A stretch of 13,130 nucleotides of DNA. Source: Planctomycetota bacterium (GTDB lineage Bacteria > Planctomycetota > PUPC01 > JACPCR01). The notes under the pieces are model-generated. The model had not been told where the DNA came from and did no database searches. It saw only the letters and a list, made by a program, of their open reading frames with translations. Below, piece by piece: positions 7,733 through 13,130 of the stretch. Position numbers and translations under genes: made by a program. Numbering within the stretch: position 1 is the first letter of the stretch; each line of letters begins with the position of its first letter. The DNA is taken from positions 1 to 13,130 of the forward strand of contig JASLXP010000915.1 of NCBI GenBank assembly GCA_030740295.1, written 5' to 3'.

Positions 7733-9529
7733 TCAGGTTGTTGTGACTGCATCCGCCTGCTCGATGCGCGTTTTCTGTTCTGCGACACAGGGCGGAATAG
7801 AGGCCAGGTTCTCGCCGGGCAGTGCTTCGCCTTGTGCTATGGTGAGACAGAGCTCCATGCCTTCCTCGAGATTGGTTCTGTATTGTTTGAGTGCTTTGAC
7901 TTCTGCCGGCGAATGGCAACAACCTGACTGCTCGATGTACTGGTCTACGTACATCTCGATTTCTTTAGCAAACATGTGCGGCCGGTCTTCAGGGACAAAA
8001 CATTCTCCTCTGCCGTAGATGTGGTCAACCATCTCTTTCAATGTATAGGTACGGTTGAACCAGGCAAGATTGGGGCCTGGGCAGATGGCCTGTGGTGCAT
8101 CTTCGGCCTCGGCCAGGCCGAGGGAGATCAGCGCGCCGTTGCCAAGGTGATCGCAGATGCATGACTTCTCAGTGACACCAGTGCGGAGCCTCTGTTTCTC
8201 CTCGTCTGCGACATCCATTTTTTCAATCTCTTCAAGCTTCAGCTTCTGGTATTGCTGGGAGCTGGCGCAGATAGGCTCTTCAGTGAATTCTGTGTTGCTG
8301 ATAAGAAAGTGTTTGGAGCATTTGGAGCCGGGTTCCCCTCTTTCGTTCTGTTCCTGGGTGCACAGCTCCGAGCCTGAGGTGCGCAGGTTGTTGAACGGGA
8401 TACCCAGAGGGGAAGCATGGCTTACATAGAGTTCGTCATCACCAGCATCCTTGAGGCTCTCCAGGGTCGAGTGATCGACGCACGTGGCCTCCGGCACAAG
8501 CAGAAACGGCGTTCCCCAGCCGGTCAGGTCAGCGTCAAAATCGCGATACATGCGTTGAGCTTCGCCGTGGTTGCCGATGCCACCCTGTACGGAGAGGAGT
8601 GGACGGGCTTCAAGCGCGGACTCAGGGAAATTCCAGCCTTTTTTGTCGTAAAACTTCTTCACGGCCGGCTGCAGGGACGTCGTCAACTGCGAGCGTTTTT
8701 CCTGAAATTCCTTAAGCGCGGCGGGCATCAAGACCCCTTTGGTGGGGAAGGCATGGCCGCCGCAGTTGAGCCCGGATTCGATTCTGTATTCGGCCACTTC
8801 GAGTCCGAGCTGGGCGAGCACTTTGCCCTGCAGCATCGCGGATCGAAAGTCACTCACTTTGAGGATGAGCTTCTTCTCAATCACGCCCTCTTCGTTTCGG
8901 TAAAAATTGGGGAGCACCGCCATCAGCTTGATGAGGTCTCGATTAATCCCCGCGGAGAGAACCAGGGCGGATTGCGGCCGGCTGTTCGCAAATCCTCTCA
9001 GCGCGGCTTTCGCGTCGCTGAATTCCGGTCCGAGCGGTTGACCATGGCCGTTCGTGTGCCGCCTGTCGAGCTTGACCATGATATTGACATCTATCGAGCC
9101 CGGGCTCATCCGATCCGTCAGATCTTTGGCAAGAGCAATGCGCTCTGGCCCATCGTCCATGGCCAGCAGACGGAGATAATCCTGCTTCAACTCGCAATCA
9201 TCGGGCAGCAGTTCGAAGTAATGGCGCTTCTCGTTGTCCTCGAAGAAGGACTGATTGCGTGTGGATTCGAAGCGCGTTTCCACGATTTCGTGGACCGTGT
9301 CCAGGTATGCTGTGATTCGCTTGGCGCGGGCATCCGGCTCGTTGGCTGAAACCTTGAATACCGGCAGACCATACTCTTCGCGATAATGCTTGCTGAGCCG
9401 GTAGAGGAGAATGTCATCCACAAGCGAGATAACGGAAGAAATGCCTAGATGGCCGACACGAATCGGGCTGTCCGCTGAGTGTCCGGTGCCCATCACCGGA
9501 ATGTGGAATCTGTGTGGTGAAGGTGTCAT
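7733..9529 (-). CDS. Conserved uncharacterised protein, nitronate-monooxygenase-like FMN barrel with Cys-rich C-terminus
   Basis: A 598-residue soluble protein with no signal peptide or membrane helix. Motifs resemble the FMN-dependent nitronate monooxygenase/PfaD barrel. IPVMGTGHSADSPIRVGHLGI (10-30) is like the first strand. ESGLNCGGHA (251-260) matches the family's GxEAGGH pattern. SVQGGIGN (313-320), followed by ADLTGWGTPFLLVPEA (333-348), matches the GGI...GADxVxxGTxFL phosphate-binding strand. The ordinary family is about 300-380 residues; here there is an insert of about 100 residues after strand one and a C-terminal extension of about 200 residues with cysteines at 390, 404, 421, 457, 459, 483, 510, 537 and 538. 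These could hold a metal or Fe-S cluster, which is inference. I do not recognise a named function. It is the first gene of the minus-strand run, 64 bases before the BatA-type gene. No strong ribosome site precedes the ATG; it is kept because the conserved barrel starts only about ten residues later. Confidence 0.8.
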   Translation of the reverse strand: MTPSPHRFHIPVMGTGHSADSPIRVGHLGISSVISLVDDILLYRLSKHYREEYGLPVFKVSANEPDARAKRITAYLDTVHEIVETRFESTRNQSFFEDNEKRHYFELLPDDCELKQDYLRLLAMDDGPERIALAKDLTDRMSPGSIDVNIMVKLDRRHTNGHGQPLGPEFSDAKAALRGFANSRPQSALVLSAGINRDLIKLMAVLPNFYRNEEGVIEKKLILKVSDFRSAMLQGKVLAQLGLEVAEYRIESGLNCGGHAFPTKGVLMPAALKEFQEKRSQLTTSLQPAVKKFYDKKGWNFPESALEARPLLSVQGGIGNHGEAQRMYRDFDADLTGWGTPFLLVPEATCVDHSTLESLKDAGDDELYVSHASPLGIPFNNLRTSGSELCTQEQNERGEPGSKCSKHFLISNTEFTEEPICASSQQYQKLKLEEIEKMDVADEEKQRLRTGVTEKSCICDHLGNGALISLGLAEAEDAPQAICPGPNLAWFNRTYTLKEMVDHIYGRGECFVPEDRPHMFAKEIEMYVDQYIEQSGCCHSPAEVKALKQYRTNLEEGMELCLTIAQGEALPGENLASIPPCVAEQKTRIEQADAVTTT

Positions 9530-9705
9530 TCGATGTGTTTTCCGGATTAAGAGTCAGCGGAAACAGGCAGCACGTAAACAAGAGTAAACTGTCGTATGGC
9601 TGCAGATGTTGGCGCTTCCGCTGCAGTTCCGTATTGGAACTCCGCCCTGCTGCAGAATGAGGTCTCCTGCAGAGATTATGAACCTTTATCAGCAGGCCTG
9701 CACTG

Positions 9706-9743
9706 AAAAATCTGCGCATCGGGAGGTGGTGGCCTCCGGCGCA
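9706..9743 (-). terminator. Possible terminator or attenuator reading toward the 598-residue gene
   Basis: On the minus strand, TGCGC (from 9743) pairs with GCGCA (to 9713), and inside it GGAGG pairs with CCTCC around a six-base loop. After two bases a run of five T follows (9710-9706). This has the layout of a weak intrinsic terminator. It lies about 180 bases before the start codon of the minus-strand gene run, so it would act as an attenuator or stop an antisense transcript coming from the feoB side. The internal loop is uneven (four bases against one), so the fold is only moderately stable. Confidence 0.3.
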
Positions 9744-9843
9744 AATGATGTTCCCCGTGCAACGACTACGGTTGGACAGGAAACTGGAAGACAGGATGCG
9801 GGAATGGTCAAAAGCGCTCTCTGAAAAAAAATCACTCAGCTCC

Positions 9844-9871
9844 TTGAAGCATGAAATTTGCTGCATACAAT
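9844..9871 (+). promoter_or_regulatory. Probable sigma-70-type promoter of feoB
   Basis: TTGAAG (9844-9849, four of six against TTGACA) and TACAAT (9866-9871, five of six against TATAAT) are 16 bases apart. A start point near 9878-9880 would lie at the edge of the Fur-type palindrome, so a bound repressor would block it. The feoB leader would be about 100 bases. Inferred from consensus only. Confidence 0.45.
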
Positions 9872-9879
9872 CCTACCAA

Positions 9880-9900
9880 AATTGAGACTGATTCTCAATT
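9880..9900. promoter_or_regulatory. Fur-type operator upstream of feoB
   Basis: AATTGAGA (9880-9887) and TCTCAATT (9893-9900) form a perfect 8-5-8 inverted repeat around CTGAT. The core matches the TGAGA...TCTCA class of Fur box found before iron-uptake genes in many bacteria. It lies 80 bases before feoB and directly downstream of a -35/-10 pair, the right place for iron-dependent repression. The match and position are seen directly; binding by Fur is inferred. Confidence 0.8.
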
Positions 9901-9980
9901 GCAGGAAATTCAGGGCGGCCCTTCCCACACCGCTGCCTTGTCTAAGCTTACGTTCTTAACGACTTTCTAGTAATTTCGCA

Positions 9981-11927
9981 ATGTCCCTTGCCACCGCCGC
10001 TGATTCTACAGTGCCTGTTGAGGGCCAACAGGATATCCTGTTGATCGGCAATCCCAACGTCGGCAAGAGCGCACTTTTCAAAAACCTCACAAACCGCTAC
10101 GTCACAGTTTCGAACTACCCGGGGACTACGGTCGATGTCGTGCGGGCACAATCGCGATATCCGGAGATTCCAGGACAGGTCATCGATACGCCTGGCATCA
10201 ACGATCTCTCCCCACGGTCTGAAGACGCCAGAGTAGCCAGTGAAATCATCGAGAGCCACCCCAAATCAGTGATCGTCCAGGTGGCGGATGCAAAGAATCT
10301 TCGACGGGCCCTCTTCCTGACACTGAAACTGAGTGACTTAAACCGGCCCCAGATTCTCGTTCTGAATATGGCCGATGAGCTCGCCCACATTGGTGGCAGT
10401 ATCGACACTGAAAAGCTGAGCGAGTTGCTGGGCGTGCCGGTCATCACCACGGTTGCGGTCCGCAATGAAGGCACCGATGAAGTGGTCTCTGCGGTGACCA
10501 AGGCCGCGCCCGTGAAAGTGCAGGCGCAAGAGGGAACCAGCACGGACGAGTTTGAAAGGAACTGTTCGCTCCTTGATGAAGCGAATCAGATCCTGGCGAA
10601 GACCTACAAGCTGACCAGGCCTGACAGTCCGTCGATAGGCGCCCGCCTGGGTTATATGGCGACTCAGCCCATCCGGGGGCTGTTGCTCCTGCTGATCGTT
10701 CTGCTCGGGCTTTTCTGGTTCGTGGGCATGTTCGGCGCAGGGACACTCGTCGATGCCATGGAAACAGGTCTCTTTCAGCAGCGGATTAATCCCTTGCTGA
10801 TCAATGTGGCCAATAGCGTCCTGCCTTTTCCGCACACAAACGAAGTGGAAACTGTTGAACTCGCGGTCTCCATCCCACTGACTCCGGTTCACGAGATCGA
10901 GCTCTTCACCAGCCCTCGCGATTGCATCACTTCCTCTTATACACTGCCGCAGGAGCCGCTGACTTTTTTCCAGCAGTGCTGCCGCTTTGTTTATGATTTT
11001 CTCGTTGGCGAGTATGGCTTGTTCACTATGGCCTTGAGCTATGGGATAGCCATTGTTCTTCCCATTGTCGCTACATTCTTCGTGGCCTTCAGTTTATTGG
11101 AGGATTCCGGCTACATGCCCCGTCTGGCCATCATGGTGAACCGGCTCTTCCGCCTTATGGGACTCAATGGCAAGGCAGTCCTTCCTATGATTCTCGGCTT
11201 GGGGTGCGACACAATGGCCACAATGACCACTCGCATTCTCGACTCGAAGAAGGAACGCCTGGTGACGACTCTTCTGCTTGCGCTGGCCGTGCCTTGCTCT
11301 GCTCAATTAGGCGTCCTGCTGGCCATGATGGCGCGCCTCTCATTCACTGCCGCGATGGTTTGGGTTGCATTGATGGTCTCTGTCATGCTCGTGGTCGGCT
11401 GGCTTGGCTCGAAGGCGTTTCCGGGCGAATCGAGTGACTTTATTCTGGAAATCCCTCCGATTCGCTGGCCGCAATTCGGCAACATCATTGCAAAGACTTT
11501 TGGCCGGTTGGAGTGGTACATGAAAGAGGTGATTCCGCTCTTCATCATCGGAACGGCGATCCTCTTCCTGCTGGATCGATTCGGCGCCTTGGACTGGATA
11601 TCGACAGTGGGTGAGCCCGTCGTATCCGGTTGGCTCGGCCTCCCGATCGAGACATCCAACGCGTTTCTTATCGGGTTCATGCGCAGAGATTTTGGGGCAG
11701 TGTACCTCCTTGATGCGGCCATGGGGCCCGATCCGCTGCTGAGCCCACATCAGGTTCTGGTATCCATGGTTACCATCACGTTATTCATGCCCTGTATTGC
11801 TACCTTTTTCATGATCGCGAAAGAGTTTGGCCGCAAAGTAGCGTGGGCCATGGTCGCCTTCATATTTCCCTTTTCATTCCTGGTCGGTGGCCTTGTGCAT
11901 CGATTGGGAGGTTTCCTCGGAGTGTAA
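9981..11927 (+). CDS. feoB: Ferrous iron transport protein B
   Basis: FeoB is the inner-membrane GTPase-coupled Fe(II) importer. The 648-residue protein starts with a G domain: G1 GNPNVGKS (23-30), G2 YPGTT (46-50), G3 DTPG (69-72), G4 NMAD (129-132) and a G5-like loop near 157-164. A short helical linker (about 190-225) leads to the membrane part, with helices from about 232 and the two gate regions. The first gate has GLGCDTMATMTTR with Cys409 where many FeoB proteins have GCNVPA; the second has GFMRRDFGAVYLLDA near 574-588. It is shorter than the roughly 770-residue E. coli protein, mainly in its C-terminal part. No clear ribosome site precedes the ATG; the start is supported by the G1 motif following at a normal distance. 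Regulation by Fur is suggested by the palindrome upstream. A FeoA-domain gene begins two bases after the stop. Confidence 0.96.
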   Translation: MSLATAADSTVPVEGQQDILLIGNPNVGKSALFKNLTNRYVTVSNYPGTTVDVVRAQSRYPEIPGQVIDTPGINDLSPRSEDARVASEIIESHPKSVIVQVADAKNLRRALFLTLKLSDLNRPQILVLNMADELAHIGGSIDTEKLSELLGVPVITTVAVRNEGTDEVVSAVTKAAPVKVQAQEGTSTDEFERNCSLLDEANQILAKTYKLTRPDSPSIGARLGYMATQPIRGLLLLLIVLLGLFWFVGMFGAGTLVDAMETGLFQQRINPLLINVANSVLPFPHTNEVETVELAVSIPLTPVHEIELFTSPRDCITSSYTLPQEPLTFFQQCCRFVYDFLVGEYGLFTMALSYGIAIVLPIVATFFVAFSLLEDSGYMPRLAIMVNRLFRLMGLNGKAVLPMILGLGCDTMATMTTRILDSKKERLVTTLLLALAVPCSAQLGVLLAMMARLSFTAAMVWVALMVSVMLVVGWLGSKAFPGESSDFILEIPPIRWPQFGNIIAKTFGRLEWYMKEVIPLFIIGTAILFLLDRFGALDWISTVGEPVVSGWLGLPIETSNAFLIGFMRRDFGAVYLLDAAMGPDPLLSPHQVLVSMVTITLFMPCIATFFMIAKEFGRKVAWAMVAFIFPFSFLVGGLVHRLGGFLGV

Positions 11928-11929
11928 CC

Positions 11930-12400
11930 GTGCCTGAAGATTCTCCTTTCTATCACTGTCCGATGTGTGGCTTCGAGTTCGATCGCTCGACCGCTGCCTG
12001 TGACCACGGCTGTCCGGTGTCCTCCATGTGCAATCTCGTACGCTGCCCGGGGTGTGATTACGAGTTTTCCGAGACTAGGAATCCCGTTTCCTGGTTTCGC
12101 CGCATCTTTCAAAACAAAACTAATGGCTCAGACTGCAGAGTGGTGCCTATGACCGGGATCGAGCCCGGCAGGGCGGCTCGCGTTAAAGTTATGAGCCACC
12201 ATAAGACTCGGCGAAACTCTCTCGCCGCGTTTGGTCTCGTGCCCGGCAGTGAGGTCACCGTCATCCAGCATCGTCCTGCATGTGTCATCCGAATCGGCGA
12301 AACGGAGCTTGCCCTGGAGACAAGCATCGCCAGCGACATTTTTGTTGAGCCAGTGGATGCACACAAGGCCAGCCATCCAGAGCCGTCCGCTGCAACATAA
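11930..12400 (+). CDS. feoA: Zinc-ribbon-like FeoA-domain protein
   Basis: A 156-residue protein beginning with GTG at 11930, two bases after the feoB stop. Its GGAG ribosome site lies within the last codons of feoB, seven bases ahead, implying translational coupling. A longer frame from the ATG at 11843 would overlap feoB by 85 bases and is less likely. Residues 1-46 are cysteine-rich: CPMCG (10-14), C24-D-H-G-C28, C34 and CPGC (39-42), the look of a zinc ribbon with an extra middle Cys/His set. Residues about 69-142 form the FeoA (SH3-like) domain, with the PGxxARV start, LAAFGLVPGSEVTVI and the closing ASDIFVEP. FeoA is a small cytoplasmic partner of FeoB in Fe(II) uptake. Usual FeoA is about 75 residues and lies before feoB; here it is fused and lies after it. 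The Cys region might sense metal or redox state (inference). The tail of about 14 residues is low-complexity. Confidence 0.88.
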   Translation: MPEDSPFYHCPMCGFEFDRSTAACDHGCPVSSMCNLVRCPGCDYEFSETRNPVSWFRRIFQNKTNGSDCRVVPMTGIEPGRAARVKVMSHHKTRRNSLAAFGLVPGSEVTVIQHRPACVIRIGETELALETSIASDIFVEPVDAHKASHPEPSAAT

Positions 12401-12726
12401 CGAGAATTTTCCGGGAGATGTTCCTGCTGCCTCCCATCTGACTGAATTGTCGAATCGTTTATCCGCCGGCTCAGACGGGTAAATCTTGCAGCGAATGCCG
12501 ACATCGCGTGCAAAGAAGGTGGGTCTGGAATCTGGGATGGGAATGTGGAACGGGGATAATCCAGTAGAATGCGTTCGGAATCGGGATTGCGAAGTAATGA
12601 CAGTTCCGCCTCTTCCTCGCCGTCTCTCGCGTTCTACATTCCACAGAGACCATCGCCACAACGCGGTAGCAGGCATTCTGAAGTATTTGGTATTGTGTTA
12701 GATTCCTTAACGCTGCAGGATTAATC
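12401..12726. other. Non-coding spacer between feoA and the URO-D-like gene
   Basis: There is no convincing gene on either strand. Just after feoA, GGGAG (12413-12417) could pair with CTCCC (12431-12435), but no T-run follows, so no terminator is claimed. From about 12530 to 12600 the sequence is a degenerate run of GGAAT/GGGAT-type words. An imperfect inverted repeat spans 12540-12642. No clear -35/-10 pair could be fixed for the downstream gene, although the 60 bases before it are A/T-richer. Confidence 0.5.
12540..12642. repeat. Imperfect 13-bp inverted repeat with 77-base loop
   Basis: GGAATGTGGAACG (12540-12552) matches the complement of CGTTCTACATTCC (12630-12642) at 12 of 13 positions; the one difference would be a G-U pair in plus-strand RNA. 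The 77-base interior has no good frame. It may be the ends of a small non-coding repeat unit or a folded leader element. There are no flanking target duplications that I can see. Confidence 0.45.
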
Positions 12727-13130
12727 ATGACACCACGCGAACGTTACCTGGAAACCATCCTGTTCGGACGACCGGATAAAATCCCGTTTTCACCGGGCGG
12801 GCCGCGAGAATCTACACGGGCGGCATGGCACACACAGGGGCTGTCTCCGGATCAGTATTACATGCAAGCGCTCCATGAGATCCTCGATTTCGAAGCGCCG
12901 AAGACCAAACCCCAGACCAGTGCGGGTGTCTCGTTCAAGATGATTCCGACCTTTGAAGAGAAGATTATCGAGCACAAAGATGGGCACTACATCGTCCGGG
13001 ACTGGATGGGCGCCATCACGGAAATCTCAGACACATTCGACTACACCTACATCCGGTCTGCCAAGGACTTTGTCACGAGAAAGTGGCATCGTTTTCCGGT
13101 TCAGAATCGCGACGAATGGGAGGAAATGAA
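12727..13130 (+). CDS. Uroporphyrinogen-decarboxylase-like protein (5' part only)
   Basis: The open frame begins at the ATG at 12727, with AGGA six bases upstream, and runs off the window after 134 codons. The start MTPRERYLETILFGRPDKIPF is the typical opening of the URO-D/MtaA-like superfamily, a TIM-barrel family that includes haem-pathway decarboxylases and cobamide-dependent methyltransferases. A later stretch, RDWMGAITEIS followed by WHRFPVQNRDEWEEM near 118-134, also fits the family's N-terminal third. The region that would separate a true HemE from a methyltransferase or the many uncharacterised relatives is outside the window. The long divergent N-terminus (SPGGPREST instead of a HemE-like PVWxMRQAGR motif) argues against HemE itself. 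The spacing to feoA (326 bases) suggests a separate transcription unit. Confidence 0.78.
   Translation, partial: MTPRERYLETILFGRPDKIPFSPGGPRESTRAAWHTQGLSPDQYYMQALHEILDFEAPKTKPQTSAGVSFKMIPTFEEKIIEHKDGHYIVRDWMGAITEISDTFDYTYIRSAKDFVTRKWHRFPVQNRDEWEEM

Larger units (their letters stand above)
9530..9980. other. Divergent intergenic region between the 598-residue gene and feoB
   Basis: The right third (9844-9980) holds the feoB promoter, the Fur-type site and an 80-base leader. The left part (9530-9843) shows no convincing gene. It contains four CTGCAG palindromes (9600, 9621, 9650, 9667), a small stem AGTTCC/GGAACT (9625-9641), the palindrome GCAGGCCTGC (9692-9701), a hairpin at 9713-9743 and an A8 run (9824-9831). 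Short frames cross it on both strands but lack good ribosome sites and recognisable protein character. A minus-strand leader RNA of roughly 200-300 bases for the left block is possible; I could not match it to a known riboswitch. Confidence 0.5.

Noticed and set aside
8417..9349. 310-residue plus-strand frame
   Set aside because: Antisense to the conserved 598-residue protein, whose motifs are family-like; long shadow frames are expected at this base composition.
9678..9824. Possible 48-residue plus-strand small protein starting MNLYQQACTE
   Set aside because: Only a weak purine stretch precedes the ATG, the frame overlaps the hairpin region, and no family is recognisable; conservation data could revive it.
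9530..9843. Known metabolite riboswitch (cobalamin, molybdenum cofactor) in the leader
   Set aside because: I could not place the conserved core sequences of either class; the hairpins alone do not justify the call.
9414..9866. 150-residue minus-strand frame in the divergent region
   Set aside because: It overlaps the start of the 598-residue gene by over 100 bases, is rich in Ser, Arg, Cys and His without domain character, and lacks a ribosome site.
11843..11929. Extended start for the FeoA-domain protein
   Set aside because: This part overlaps feoB in another frame and the added residues are not FeoA- or ribbon-like; the GTG at 11930 has a well-placed GGAG.
12413..12435. Terminator after feoA (GGGAG/CTCCC stem)
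   Set aside because: The stem is only five base pairs with a 13-base loop and no T-run follows.
12128..12676. 182-residue minus-strand frame across feoA and the spacer
   Set aside because: It is antisense to the FeoA domain and low-complexity at its N-terminus, with no ribosome site or known motif.

Overview
The window reads as a chromosomal segment of a GC-moderate Gram-negative-type bacterium, most likely a planctomycete or a close relative (PVC group). This is inferred from gene content: neighbouring large membrane-anchored von Willebrand A (VWA) proteins of the BatA and amidotransferase-like types next to DUF4159 proteins are characteristic of Planctomycetota. No rRNA, tRNA, CRISPR array, transposase or phage gene is visible. 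Both edges cut genes: the left edge removes the C-terminus of a minus-strand DUF4159 protein and the right edge removes most of a plus-strand URO-D-like protein.

Left block, minus strand, read right to left (9529 to 1). An uncharacterised 598-residue protein with FMN/nitronate-monooxygenase-like barrel motifs and a cysteine-rich C-terminus is followed by a BatA-type VWA protein (753 aa), a second VWA protein with an amidotransferase-like region (754 aa), and two tandem paralogues that each carry two DUF4159-like repeats behind a secretion signal. Spacers are 64, 90, 101 and 162 bases, so the five genes could be co-transcribed. The longer spacers hold hairpins and short direct repeats. The two membrane VWA proteins probably act with the secreted DUF4159 proteins at the cell envelope. 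The MoxR ATPase and DUF58 protein that usually accompany such genes are not in the window and would have to lie beyond the left edge or elsewhere.

Right block, plus strand. A ferrous-iron uptake unit is divergently oriented: a promoter-like pair with a near-ideal Fur-type palindrome, feoB (648 aa), and two bases later a small protein fusing a cysteine-rich zinc-ribbon-like region to a FeoA domain. After a 326-base non-coding stretch containing an imperfect inverted repeat, the 5' end of a uroporphyrinogen-decarboxylase-like gene begins.

The 451-base divergent region between the 598-residue gene and feoB carries the Fur-type site on the feoB side. On the other side it carries four closely spaced CTGCAG palindromes and a hairpin followed by a T-run that reads as a possible terminator or attenuator toward the left block. 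The most under-described parts are the 598-residue protein, the doubled double-DUF4159 proteins with conserved Cys/His motifs, and the zinc-ribbon FeoA.
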